This document shows positions 34,190-42,090 of a stretch of 64,000 bases of DNA, piece after piece. The stretch lies in IMG/VR virus record IMGVR_UViG_3300050120_000230, positions 214,325-278,324 of that record; one strand, 5' to 3'. Each line of letters starts with the position of its first letter. Positions within the stretch are counted from its first letter, which is position 1. The stretch is from a virus. The position numbers and the translations under genes are program-made. Under the pieces are notes generated by a model, which did no database searches, was not told the DNA's origin, and saw only the letters and a list, made by a program, of their open reading frames with translations.

Positions 34190-35326
34190 ATGCGTGAGTT
34201 CATCAATCTCCTAGAGCAAGCCGACAACGTCACGCTCTATCGCGGCGACAGCGGCCCTGTGGAGAAGTTCGAACTGGCCAAGACCGATTCAGGAGCTTTG
34301 CTCGGCATCGGCATCTATCTCACCGATAGCCCGGAAGTGGCTGGCGACTATACCGTCAAGGGTTCCCAAGACATCGCCTATCCGTCAGGGCGCCGGGGCG
34401 AAGACAATTCGTTCAACGATCCGAAGCAATTGACCGCTGGGTATCTGCGGAAACTCATGAACGATGCTGGTTTCCAACAGCAAATGGACGACACGAAAAA
34501 TCAGTGGCAGGACAAATATTACAGCCTGTCGCGAGATATCGATTGGACCGACCATGAACGTGCTCGTAAGGAGCGCGACGAAATGCAAGCCAAGTTCCAA
34601 GCGGACTATCAGGTCGTCCGATCCAAGATGATCCGCGCCGCCGTGGCCAAGGCCAAGGCACAGTTCAAGGCGATTCGACCGAACCTACGGATGGTCAAGC
34701 TGACCACTGGGGAATACATCTTCACGAAAGTTGGCCGGGCGGCCAGCATCGCGAAGTTTATCGTGCCTACGGCCTACCTCGAACGATGCCTTCATGCTGA
34801 GCGGCCTCTGCCTGATGATCTTCTTCCGATCATGAAAGCGGCTTTCGCTCGTGTGGCTCATGACAAAAACCCCGATCAAAAATGGGACCTACGGGTTCGG
34901 AATCCCAAGGGGAACAACGGCGACGAAGACATTGGCCTTTCATTCGATGAGTTCATCGCAGGCTTTCGTAAAGCGGGCGCTCGCTACGCGTGGACGGACG
35001 AAGTTCGTGGCGGCAAGGGTGAGAACCCTTCGCTCGACATCCTCTGGAACGGCACGCACAGCGGCTATCACGTCTTCCAGAACAAAGAAGCACAAGAGAC
35101 CCTCATGCATGAACTCATGGCCATGGGCTACGTCGGCTACGCCTACGACGGCGGCGTTCGTCTAGCTGGCACCGGTGCTCGTGGTGGCGGTGGCATTCGT
35201 CACAACGCCTACGTTCTTTGGGACGAAAATGCCGTTCATTCTTTCCGCGTCGAGGGCGGCGGGGTGACTGATGACGAAGTCGGTGACTTGGAAAAAGGTA
35301 TCAAGGCAGCAAAAGTCCTGCGTTAA
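34190..35326 (+). CDS. Capsid-leader protein with ADP-ribosyltransferase-like fold
   Basis: 378 aa. Leader MREFINLLEQ resembles T4 capsid-targeting peptides with an LLE cleavage site. After it comes VTLYRGDSG-x-VEKFEL and GIGIYLTDSPEVAGDYT, the N-terminal pattern of ART-type toxins. The C-terminal part has GYVGYAYDGG and RHNAYVLWDENAVHSFRV, as in phage polyvalent-protein ARTs. The classical E-x-E is not obvious, so activity is uncertain. A charged helical insert fills residues 100-230. Late box directly before the start. Candidate packaged effector. Confidence 0.75.
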   Translation: MREFINLLEQADNVTLYRGDSGPVEKFELAKTDSGALLGIGIYLTDSPEVAGDYTVKGSQDIAYPSGRRGEDNSFNDPKQLTAGYLRKLMNDAGFQQQMDDTKNQWQDKYYSLSRDIDWTDHERARKERDEMQAKFQADYQVVRSKMIRAAVAKAKAQFKAIRPNLRMVKLTTGEYIFTKVGRAASIAKFIVPTAYLERCLHAERPLPDDLLPIMKAAFARVAHDKNPDQKWDLRVRNPKGNNGDEDIGLSFDEFIAGFRKAGARYAWTDEVRGGKGENPSLDILWNGTHSGYHVFQNKEAQETLMHELMAMGYVGYAYDGGVRLAGTGARGGGGIRHNAYVLWDENAVHSFRVEGGGVTDDEVGDLEKGIKAAKVLR

Positions 35327-35329
35327 ACA

Positions 35330-35336
35330 CTAAATA
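35330..35336 (+). promoter_or_regulatory. Late box CTAAATA, 4 nt before ATG
   Basis: CTAAATA, GTTC, ATG 35341. A second in-frame ATG (ATGCG, 35350) is 13 nt away and encodes the MREL leader. Confidence 0.65.
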
Positions 35337-35340
35337 GTTC

Positions 35341-35739
35341 ATGTTTTCGATGCGTGAACTGATGTTGATGGTCGAAACCGAGCGTCCGAGAGAAGGGCCG
35401 CCGGTTCCCGACACGTTGTTCCATGGCACCGGTGAAGAAGCGTGGAATAGCATCCAAGAGAGCGACACCATGTATTCGTCGGATCACAGAGACGAAGACG
35501 CTATTTCCTTCACCACCGATTGGCACACTGCAAATCGCTTCGCACAAGCCGTAGCCAAGCGAGAGGGCGGCGCCGGAGTCATCATCGAGTTCAACGGTGA
35601 CGATCTGGCTCGCAAGTTCAACGTCGAGCCATTTTCAGATAGTGGGCTGGTTCACGCCGAACAAGAATGGCTAGTCAAGGTTGGCAGCATCACACAGGTC
35701 ACCCGCTATATCATTGGCGTGGAAAAGGTGTCCGCGTAG
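35341..35739 (+). CDS. Capsid-leader protein, ADP-ribosyltransferase-like
   Basis: 132 aa (or 129 from ATG 35350, which gives the MR leader MRELMLMVETE). Core features of an ART fold: DTLFHGTGEEAW with a conserved His-Gly-Thr, ISFTTDWHTANRFAQA (strand and helix), VIIEFNG, and EQEWLVKVGSI, where E-Q-E fits the catalytic E-x-E. Compact single-domain enzyme that would modify a host protein. It follows another ART-like gene by 14 bases and has its own late box. Confidence 0.75.
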   Translation: MFSMRELMLMVETERPREGPPVPDTLFHGTGEEAWNSIQESDTMYSSDHRDEDAISFTTDWHTANRFAQAVAKREGGAGVIIEFNGDDLARKFNVEPFSDSGLVHAEQEWLVKVGSITQVTRYIIGVEKVSA

Positions 35740-35962
35740 GCGTAGTCATCAGATGAACAGTGACGCGGGCACGCACGGCTTCGTGTCGTTGGTGATGTTC
35801 GGTGGGCGTCATTCTTGCCGCCTGATATTCAAGTTCTTGTAGGTCTTCTTGCTTCAAAACAACTTCGAAACCCCAGTCTTCTAGTTTTTCATGGATCATT
35901 TGCAGCAAGGTAGTCTTGCCAGCAGCATTCGGACCACGGATGTCGATGACAATTTCGTTCAT
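35711..35962 (-). CDS. Small P-loop protein, possibly a remnant
   Basis: 83 aa with an intact Walker A (GPNAAGKTTLLQ) right after the start but no room for Walker B or the rest of a kinase/ATPase domain. It may be a truncated nucleotide kinase or AAA protein. It overlaps the ART-like gene on the other strand by 29 bases at its 3' end, and faces away from the promoter at 35968. Confidence 0.55.
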   Translation of the reverse strand: MNEIVIDIRGPNAAGKTTLLQMIHEKLEDWGFEVVLKQEDLQELEYQAARMTPTEHHQRHEAVRARVTVHLMTTPTRTPFPRQ

Positions 35963-35967
35963 TTTGC

Positions 35968-35995
35968 TTGACCAACTCAGAATGTGGGATATCTT
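35968..35995 (+). promoter_or_regulatory. Early promoter TTGACC-N16-TATCTT
   Basis: -35 at 35968, -10 at 35990, about 30 nt before ATG 36025; AAGGAGAT gives a good ribosome binding site. Confidence 0.72.
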
Positions 35996-36024
35996 CAGGG
36001 CATAGGAACCAAGGAGATTATCCC

Positions 36025-36417
36025 ATGACCGAGGCGACCAGAACAGCGAAACTTGTTTGGGGTGAACCCGGTACGGGCAAATCGGAAATGGTCCGCCGCG
36101 TCATGGAGGCTCAAGCCGACGCCGAGGCGGTAGCGAAAGTGCCGCTCATCGACGTTCGACTGTCCAAGATGGACCCCGAAACGCTCGCCGCCGCCTGCCC
36201 GGCAGTTCCCGTCATCGCCACCGAAGCCAAGGATCACATCCTTCACGCCGCCTTCAAGTCCGGCAACGGCCGCCGCGTCACGCACGACTTTCCGATCACC
36301 GAATTCCAAGCCAACGATACGGCGGCCCGCGCCTCCGCGATCAGCAACGCCAGCGCCTACGGCTTTGGCCGGGGCTACAAGATGCTGGTGAACTGGACGA
36401 TCAAGAAAGCCAAGTGA
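36025..36417 (+). CDS. Small P-loop protein, 130 aa
   Basis: Begins MTEATRTAKLVWGEPGTGKSEM, a Walker A close to the N-terminus as in AAA-type ATPases. No Walker B is clear. The rest is Ala-rich and ends basic. Short for an ATPase, so it may bind nucleotides without full activity. Its stop overlaps the next ATG. Confidence 0.65.
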   Translation: MTEATRTAKLVWGEPGTGKSEMVRRVMEAQADAEAVAKVPLIDVRLSKMDPETLAAACPAVPVIATEAKDHILHAAFKSGNGRRVTHDFPITEFQANDTAARASAISNASAYGFGRGYKMLVNWTIKKAK

Positions 36418-36563
36418 TGCTATCTCGCTTCTTCAGGAAGTTCGGCTACGAGCGCGCCGTTTCGATTCTCTCGATCATAGCCGCCGTGGGCGCCATAGTG
36501 TTTGCCGCCTTGGCCATGTTCTTCCTGAACCTGTTTGAGAAAATGGTGTCGGGGCTGGGATGA
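36417..36563 (+). CDS. Single-span membrane protein, 48 aa
   Basis: Overlaps the preceding stop (TGATGC) and the following start (GGATGATC), so it sits in a coupled triplet. MLSRFFRKFGYERA is basic, followed by one hydrophobic span (VSILSIIAAVGAIVFAALAM). A small inner-membrane peptide of unknown role. Confidence 0.65.
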   Translation: MLSRFFRKFGYERAVSILSIIAAVGAIVFAALAMFFLNLFEKMVSGLG

Positions 36564-36868
36564 TCCATCTCGTCTCTACATCAAGCGAAGCGGATCAACT
36601 TGGGCGAAGGATTCCTCGCTCCACGGCTACACACGCGGCCCTCGAACTGATTCAACGTGTTCGAGGTAACGAGCGAGAAATACCGCTACTGTTTGGTCTC
36701 GACACGTCTCACGCAATTCTGAAGCCGTGGCGAATACAGGGTATAGCGGCATCGTTGCATACCGCAGAGTGGCAGTTTATCTGGGAATCTATTGGCTTCC
36801 TACTCATCGGTGACTTAGAGGCGTTTGAGCGAGATTGTCTCTATATCAAACTGGCGTTGGACACGTAG
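36560..36868 (+). CDS. Hypothetical protein, divergent FK-family-like end
   Basis: 102 aa, ATG overlapping the preceding stop. Ends in DLEAFERDCLYIKLALDT, which keeps the acidic residue, hydrophobic pair and Lys of the FK motif but not the RW. Third gene of the coupled unit; overlaps the converging gene at 36841 by 28 bases. Function unknown. Confidence 0.62.
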   Translation: MIHLVSTSSEADQLGRRIPRSTATHAALELIQRVRGNEREIPLLFGLDTSHAILKPWRIQGIAASLHTAEWQFIWESIGFLLIGDLEAFERDCLYIKLALDT

Positions 36869-37428
36869 CCCAAGAGAGTGCGAATCGCCTGTTTGCCATT
36901 GGGTAGCAGCTTGCGGCTACCAATTCCTGCCCAGACGCCGTGCGGCTTAGGCACATCGGTGACCGCAAGCCACCCGTCTTCACCGGCCCACATAAACCAA
37001 GCTCCCGTGATCTGATCGAAGACGTAGGCTTCACATGCCTCTCCATCAAATCGGTCGATGAACATCTGAACGGCCCAAGATGTGCCACCGGTTACGATGC
37101 CGTCCTCGAAGCTTGCCACGGCGTAGACGCGCTCCGCGTCTTTGACCTGATACCAGTTTCGCCGCAGCAAATTCTTGACGAACAGACTCTTGGGCGGGAA
37201 CCAGCGTTTAATGCCCTTGCTAGCGGCCTTGCAGGGGCCGTCAGCGGCCTCAAGCTGTTCTGGGGTCAACACCACTAGCTCAGCCTCCGGGGCCGCTGAG
37301 CGGTGTCCTGAGAAGCTAAAATGGACAACCATGTGACCGATCATGCCAGCGCACATGCCCCATTGTAGATCAGCGCCTTCGGCGCCGCCACTCAGGCAGA
37401 TGTCATCTAGGTTCGAAGTCGTAGTCAT
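36841..37428 (-). CDS. SLOG/YspA-like Rossmann protein, 195 aa
   Basis: Starts MTTTSNLDDICLSGGAEGADLQWG, matching the GGAxGAD nucleotide-ligand loop of SLOG (YspA/DprA-like) domains; a second Gly motif GGTSWAVQMF lies near residue 115. These domains bind nucleotide-derived ligands and occur in phages and defence systems. A Trp-rich region follows. Last gene of a long minus-strand block. Confidence 0.72.
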   Translation of the reverse strand: MTTTSNLDDICLSGGAEGADLQWGMCAGMIGHMVVHFSFSGHRSAAPEAELVVLTPEQLEAADGPCKAASKGIKRWFPPKSLFVKNLLRRNWYQVKDAERVYAVASFEDGIVTGGTSWAVQMFIDRFDGEACEAYVFDQITGAWFMWAGEDGWLAVTDVPKPHGVWAGIGSRKLLPNGKQAIRTLLGYVSNASLI

Positions 37429-37711
37429 AGGTCACGGTTACCAGCCCTCTAGCACAATTATCCGAGATAATCCAGTCGTAATAGACCATCTTGAATAGTG
37501 TTGCGTCAGCAAGACTCTTAAAAGAAAGGAAGACGAGGGTCGTTTGTTTCGTCCAACCGTCATTGTCCGGTTTGCCATAGCCAGTTTTGGCTTTGGCTTT
37601 TATTCTGAAGTTGCAATTGGTGTTGAGCCACAGGATCATTTCATCGATCCATTCAGCAAACTTGGTGTCCTCGCTCGGCCCATCTAGATAGAACTTTGAC
37701 CATTGGGTCAT
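37403..37711 (-). CDS. FK-motif family member with C-terminal extension
   Basis: 102 aa. Helix EWIDEMILWLNTNCNF, strand LVFLSF, then LADATLFKMVYYDW followed by about 20 more residues. Its start MTQWSKFYL resembles MSKWSTFCL of the upstream neighbour, so the two are paralogues. Overlaps both neighbours by four to 26 bases. Confidence 0.75.
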   Translation of the reverse strand: MTQWSKFYLDGPSEDTKFAEWIDEMILWLNTNCNFRIKAKAKTGYGKPDNDGWTKQTTLVFLSFKSLADATLFKMVYYDWIISDNCARGLVTVTYDYDFEPR

Positions 37712-38223
37712 AGGAGAGCACGGCGCGTATTTTCTAGCATTTGCTCCGTCACCATTTGCTTCAGGATTTGACGTTTCGCTCTACGCTTTTGTTTGCTGCC
37801 TCGCGGCGCCTTTCGATATCGCACACGAAGCGCAAAAATCGCGGCCGTAGGTCCGGTCATCGGTTGCACGCCACAAATGTCATAAGCGATGACATTCGGC
37901 ATAGCACGGCGAACGAGCGAGATAAGAACGCGATTGAGTTTCTGTTCGTCGGTGATGATCTCCCCAGAGAAGAACAGCTTGAACAGAGTGGCGTCACGAT
38001 TCGAGCGGAACTTCACCTGAATGAACGACGGCCATTTGAACTGTTCCCACGTCTGGCCGCCGCCAGAACTGCCGATCTTCGCGACCTTGGCCGTCTTCGT
38101 TTTGTTGGCGCGCAACCATTCTTCAATGCGGTCGTGCATTTCGCGAAATTGATCGACGATTGCGTTCGCCGATGAATTGGGACGCAGATCGGGCCGGAGG
38201 CAGAAAGTGGACCACTTGGACAT
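37708..38223 (-). CDS. FK-motif family member with basic extension
   Basis: 171 aa from the ATG of MSKWSTF. The family module comes first (helix DRIEEWLRANK, strand SFIQVKF, then NRDATLFKLFF). About 75 residues follow, ending very basic (RKAPRGSKQKRRAKRQ), an addition not seen in the other copies and possibly RNA/DNA binding. Confidence 0.7.
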   Translation of the reverse strand: MSKWSTFCLRPDLRPNSSANAIVDQFREMHDRIEEWLRANKTKTAKVAKIGSSGGGQTWEQFKWPSFIQVKFRSNRDATLFKLFFSGEIITDEQKLNRVLISLVRRAMPNVIAYDICGVQPMTGPTAAIFALRVRYRKAPRGSKQKRRAKRQILKQMVTEQMLENTRRALL

Positions 38224-38228
38224 TTGGT

Positions 38229-38789
38229 TTACGATGTCACGAAATTGAACGGAGCGCAAACGCCTCCGCTGAACTCGGCCGCTGCCTCAAGTGCCGCTTC
38301 AAGTCGCCATTTCGGCTTCAGGTTGGCATGAGTTCCGGTCGTGTAGAGCGAACCAAGCGCGTAGCTTTCTCCGCAGCCCACAGCAGCATACTCCATGAGA
38401 TTTTCGCCGACTTGAAAATCTGCATCGATCTGGAAGAGGCGGCCCTGAGTCCCAACGAGGAAACAACCGCCGGTTTCTTCGTTGGAATCGATACGGCTGA
38501 AACCATGTTCTTTGAATGATTTTCGCAAGGCCGTAATGAACTCCCGCACCATGAACTCCATCAGCGGGTCATCGGTCTTGGCTTTATCGAAATCTTCGAA
38601 CTTCGGTGGCTTGAAGTCATATTGAAGAATCTGACCCATCCGAAACGACGAGGTGAAGCCCATCGCGAAGTCCCCATTGGTGAAAACCTTCTTGTCTTTG
38701 CGGATGACGATGTCGAGGCCAGACACACCGGCGCTGTCGCCTGCTAGATGCGTCTTACCCTTGTGGGCGATCCCAACAATGCAAGTCAT
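38229..38789 (-). CDS. Proteasome beta/HslV-like Ntn hydrolase
   Basis: 186 aa. The N-terminus MTCIVGIAHKGKTHLAGDSAGVSG matches the self-compartmentalising protease fold: after removal of Met the catalytic Thr is exposed, and GDSAG supplies the conserved Asp region. The later GGCFLVGTQGRLFQID and AVGCGESYALGSL repeat the HslV pattern up to the C-terminal end. No partner unfoldase is seen here. It may degrade host or phage proteins, or work with a host ATPase. Confidence 0.82.
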   Translation of the reverse strand: MTCIVGIAHKGKTHLAGDSAGVSGLDIVIRKDKKVFTNGDFAMGFTSSFRMGQILQYDFKPPKFEDFDKAKTDDPLMEFMVREFITALRKSFKEHGFSRIDSNEETGGCFLVGTQGRLFQIDADFQVGENLMEYAAVGCGESYALGSLYTTGTHANLKPKWRLEAALEAAAEFSGGVCAPFNFVTS

Positions 38790-38798
38790 GAGGAACTC

Positions 38799-39452
38799 TT
38801 ACAGGCAGACGCGGAGGACTTCCGCGTGAAGATGGGCGATGCTGAGATCATTGCTGATGGTCTCGTCGAGCGGGGCGCCGATCCATGCCCATTCCGACTC
38901 ATGGATGTTATATTGCGTCTCCATGTGCCAACGCGCGACTTGTGCCGTTCCAACACCGGGAAGCGATCCACCGTGACCGTTGGCGATCTTGGCACACTCG
39001 AACCACTCCGGTTCAGGGCCACGCTTTACGCGAACGACCTTGCCACCAAATTTTCGACCGAGATCAAGTTCGTTCGGGAACCTGCCGTCGCACAGGACGA
39101 CGCTCGCATCTTCGGAAAGAAGACTGATCTTCCGTTCGATGTTCAGAATCCAAAGGTCCATGTTGAAGTGCTGGCGGAACACATTGGTCCCGACCAACTG
39201 CATAGCCAGACGTGGGGTAAAGTTCGGGATATTAAGTTTGTCGGACCACCACTGGTCCACAGTCTCGCGCCATGCTCGGCTTTCGCCGGTGTCTCCTTCC
39301 AGCAAGGCCCGCTCCCAGCAAAAGATGGAAGCCAAGGCATCCTTCAAGCTTTCTGCGAAGCTGAAGTTCTTGTATCCGTAGTTCTCTACTAGAAACCTAC
39401 CGGCAGTGTCCTTGCCACTACCTTTGAACCCCACCAAAGCGACCAAATTCAT
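38799..39452 (-). CDS. Deoxynucleoside monophosphate kinase (T4 gp1-like)
   Basis: 217 aa. P-loop GFKGSGKDT at residues 8-16, then FSFAESLKDAL and a central RLAMQLVGTNVFRQHF. VVLCDGRFPNEL (Walker B-like with D-x-R-F-x-N-E) and a C-terminal HxxExxW complete the family pattern seen in T4 gp1. It would phosphorylate dNMPs for DNA synthesis, feeding from the same pool as NrdAB. Confidence 0.88.
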   Translation of the reverse strand: MNLVALVGFKGSGKDTAGRFLVENYGYKNFSFAESLKDALASIFCWERALLEGDTGESRAWRETVDQWWSDKLNIPNFTPRLAMQLVGTNVFRQHFNMDLWILNIERKISLLSEDASVVLCDGRFPNELDLGRKFGGKVVRVKRGPEPEWFECAKIANGHGGSLPGVGTAQVARWHMETQYNIHESEWAWIGAPLDETISNDLSIAHLHAEVLRVCL

Positions 39453-39473
39453 TTCGAGAAATACCCATATGCA

Positions 39474-39995
39474 TTAAGTATTCCTCACTTTAACCAAGCC
39501 CTTTGGGAATGTCATTATTCCGAGCGCATAGGGGATGTTCTTTTCGCTGTAGCCATTCCAAACCCGAGGAATCTCGAAGTTCATCGTGATCCACATGCGG
39601 TAACGCTCTGCATCTTCTTCATTTCGGAAAGCAGCGTTGTTGATTTGCGAATCTGACCCGATGCCGTGAGCGTTGTAGACATCAAGTTCGATGCCCCGCC
39701 CCTCATAGTTTCCGCAAAATATGGAGATATCTGGACTGATTTCGTAGAGCGGATTGATGGATTTGAACCCGGCGCCGCTGTTTCGCATGATAAAGCCACC
39801 CACTTCATGGGGCGTCAGGTGCGTCATTCGGGCAAAGTCACGAAACCCTTCTGCTCTACCAAAAGTACCGGGTCTGCGGATGTTGACTTCTTGGCCCACG
39901 AACCAGACGGTTTGTCCAAGCATGGTCTTCATCTCCATCAGCGTAGAGATGCGACCGTGGGCTTGGTCGAGACAATATTCAGGCGGGTGGATCAT
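39474..39995 (-). CDS. Hypothetical protein, 173 aa
   Basis: The frame could begin at 40022, but ATG 39995 (MIHPPEYCLDQ) is favoured because it lies closer to the end of the upstream gene. Contains GQEVNIRRPG and a middle NEEDAERYRMWITMNF that recalls the FK motif, with ERY in place of FK. Possibly a diverged member. Otherwise unrecognised. Confidence 0.62.
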   Translation of the reverse strand: MIHPPEYCLDQAHGRISTLMEMKTMLGQTVWFVGQEVNIRRPGTFGRAEGFRDFARMTHLTPHEVGGFIMRNSGAGFKSINPLYEISPDISIFCGNYEGRGIELDVYNAHGIGSDSQINNAAFRNEEDAERYRMWITMNFEIPRVWNGYSEKNIPYALGIMTFPKGLVKVRNT

Positions 39996-40320
39996 GGAAT
40001 ATTTTGTATAGCACCATGTCACGCTCGCTGGCGAATTGTAGACCGTAGCGATAGCAATTCCGCCCGCCGCCTACCCAAAACACGCGCACAACTTTGAAGC
40101 CGTCTGCCAAGTTGTCACAACACCAGCCGAGATGCTCGGGTGCGATATGAAAGGAATGGGGGTAGGTCATGCCTTTGCTTTTCTCGCCGGATGTGCGGCG
40201 ATATCGCTTGGCAAGCCAGAGCACCATCGGTGGACAGTCGCGATCCGAGGCAACCGGCACGTCGTCGAACAATACGTTCGCGTTGAAGATGTCCCGCACC
40301 ATCCCCAGATTTTTAGTCAT
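39979..40320 (-). CDS. FK-motif small-protein family member
   Basis: 113 aa ending YGLQFASERDMVLYKIFHDPPA, the family strand plus an E-R-D-x-x-x-(Y)K motif. Overlaps upstream and downstream neighbours. Unlike most copies, the helix region is short of the usual Trp-x-x-x-Asn. Confidence 0.7.
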   Translation of the reverse strand: MTKNLGMVRDIFNANVLFDDVPVASDRDCPPMVLWLAKRYRRTSGEKSKGMTYPHSFHIAPEHLGWCCDNLADGFKVVRVFWVGGGRNCYRYGLQFASERDMVLYKIFHDPPA

Positions 40321-40652
40321 CGGAAAGCGCGGGGCACCGGAGTTGTGGCATCATGCAGAACGACCGCCAGACGCGTCAGGCCGACCCACGCAAGGAACTG
40401 CATGAGCGGATGCCCCACGATGTTGTGGAACGCCCACGCGCCCTTCTTCCACTTCAGACGACGACCTTCCACGGCACTGGGTTTGAATGCCCAAATCGCC
40501 TCGATTGCATCGAAGCCCATGGCTTTGAACGTCTCACCATCATTGGTCACGATATCGACTTCAGCGTGTTCGATGGAGCCGATGTCGATCCGCTTGATAT
40601 GGTGCAGGGGGATGAGTTGATCCCCGGCTTTCAGCGCGAGAGGCCGCCACAT
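40317..40652 (-). CDS. Hypothetical protein with GHPLMQ motif
   Basis: 111 aa; contains WAFHNIVGHPLMQFLAWVG near residue 75, a conserved-looking stretch that I have seen in small phage proteins without known role. Basic centre (GRRLKWKKG). Overlaps its downstream neighbour by four bases. Confidence 0.65.
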   Translation of the reverse strand: MWRPLALKAGDQLIPLHHIKRIDIGSIEHAEVDIVTNDGETFKAMGFDAIEAIWAFKPSAVEGRRLKWKKGAWAFHNIVGHPLMQFLAWVGLTRLAVVLHDATTPVPRAFR

Positions 40653-40653
40653 C

Positions 40654-40878
40654 TCAGGAAAACCGAGACTGGCGCCAGTTGAACCGTTCGCACACGAAGA
40701 AGCGCCCCTCCGTCACGCAAACCCACGCCCATGCCCCGTAGCTGGCGGCCAGCAGGAAACAGTCGAAGGCGACTTGCCAACCCGGAGGATGAGGTCGATC
40801 AAAAATTAGCGAGAGCGGAACGAGCAGCGAGAGAATGACGCTCATCTGCGCGGAGTAGAAATAGGCGAAACGATACAT
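40654..40878 (-). CDS. Two-span membrane protein, 74 aa
   Basis: ATG 40878 overlaps the upstream stop (TGATG). Hydrophobic segments at about residues 10-27 (SVILSLLVPLSLIF) and 37-55 (AFDCFLLAASYGAWAWV), then a basic tail. Likely inner-membrane; role unknown. Confidence 0.65.
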   Translation of the reverse strand: MYRFAYFYSAQMSVILSLLVPLSLIFDRPHPPGWQVAFDCFLLAASYGAWAWVCVTEGRFFVCERFNWRQSRFS

Positions 40879-41243
40879 CAGTGTTGCTCTTTGCTGTATT
40901 TCACGAGCCATTCAGGAGGCGGACTTGGAACTGACGGTGCCCGGAGACGCAAACTGGCCGAAGGATAGAACGAAACCACCACGTTTGCATCATTTTCGTC
41001 TTCGCAATAGATCGTGAAATAGGCCGTCGTATCGGTCATCTGATCTTCATGGGCCAGCAGTACCCACACCCGCTTCTGAGTGAGCATCACGACTTCGCTG
41101 ATGACTTGGTCCCATGTCGCTTGATAATCATCGTATTTTTCTTGAGTGACGGCGATGTCAGCACACGCCCACTGCGTCATCAACCGCATGACTTCGAAGC
41201 CACCGATTTCTTCAAGATCATGTTGGGACAGGTTGTAGCCCAT
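40878..41243 (-). CDS. Hypothetical protein, 121 aa
   Basis: MGYNLSQHDLEEIGG at the start, a helical middle and a Pro/Ser-rich C-terminus (RAPSVPSPPPEW). Overlaps the flanking genes at both ends. No motif recognised. Confidence 0.65.
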   Translation of the reverse strand: MGYNLSQHDLEEIGGFEVMRLMTQWACADIAVTQEKYDDYQATWDQVISEVVMLTQKRVWVLLAHEDQMTDTTAYFTIYCEDENDANVVVSFYPSASLRLRAPSVPSPPPEWLVKYSKEQH

Positions 41244-41746
41244 CAGGCGATCATTTTCGTTTCTTCGATCAGATCGTTCAGGTGGTTGACAATCTGGTAG
41301 AGTTGAACGCTGAGATTTAACATCTGGTGGAAATCAGAAACCACGAACACGTTCGGCATCGGGTTGGCTGCGAGGTGAGCGGAGACCAACGTCCGCGCTC
41401 GCAGGCTTTCTTTGTAGGCCGTCTGATCGGCCTTCAGCGCCTCGTCGAGATCGGGGACGATCATGACAATCACGAACCGAGTGGAGTTGCTCTGCACAGC
41501 TTGGAGGATCGAGAAACCAGTCTCCGCGAGCGAGCCGGTGCCGTAGGTTTCGCTGGTCACCGGGAACAGAATGATCTCGTCCCGCTTCAGATGTTGGGCC
41601 TCAATATCCGCCAATTCCGGCGACCAGTTCTCGACTTGCGGATTGAAATAGTTGATCCCCAATTTGGAATACTGACGGATGAAATCTGCCCGCCAAGTGC
41701 TGGTGCCGCATGTTCCGAACAGACCAATGCATCCGATATTTTTCAT
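41243..41746 (-). CDS. Nucleoside 2-deoxyribosyltransferase-like protein
   Basis: 167 aa. IGLFGTCGTSTWRADFI at the N-terminus, then YFNPQVENW and the later pair DEIILFPVTSETYGTGSLAETGF correspond to the substrate loop and Glu of nucleoside 2-deoxyribosyltransferases and related NDT-like proteins. It may salvage or exchange bases on deoxynucleosides. It lies in the same block as the dNMP kinase. Confidence 0.75.
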   Translation of the reverse strand: MKNIGCIGLFGTCGTSTWRADFIRQYSKLGINYFNPQVENWSPELADIEAQHLKRDEIILFPVTSETYGTGSLAETGFSILQAVQSNSTRFVIVMIVPDLDEALKADQTAYKESLRARTLVSAHLAANPMPNVFVVSDFHQMLNLSVQLYQIVNHLNDLIEETKMIA

Positions 41747-42090
41747 GGCGTTCGCGGCGGCTGCACGGCTGGCATAGGGACGCTCGCGTTGAACGGCGGG
41801 AACATGGATTCGCCTGCATCCATTCTCGCTTTCGATTCGCGCTGACGAAGTTCAGAGCGCATCCAGCGGGGAATAACGAGCAGGACGCCAAGCGCCATGA
41901 TAATCGTGATGGCGAAAACGCCGCCCAGAACCACCATGTCGTTAATACGATGCTCACCCAGAGCGGCCACGGCGAAGACGGCCGCAATGCAGCCGTAGCA
42001 GAACCATGGAGCGATTCGCTGAGCCTTTGTCGGCGGGGGAAGCGGGGGCGCCTTACCCGTGAACATTTCGCTGAGTTCTTCTGGGGTCAT
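41743..42090 (-). CDS. Two-span membrane protein, 115 aa
   Basis: ATG 42090 overlaps the upstream stop (ATGA). Spans at about 30-46 (WFCYGCIAAVFAVAAL) and 53-74 (VVLGGVFAITIIMALGVLLVI), then a basic region and a Pro-rich tail. Function unknown. Confidence 0.65.
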   Translation of the reverse strand: MTPEELSEMFTGKAPPLPPPTKAQRIAPWFCYGCIAAVFAVAALGEHRINDMVVLGGVFAITIIMALGVLLVIPRWMRSELRQRESKARMDAGESMFPPFNASVPMPAVQPPRTP

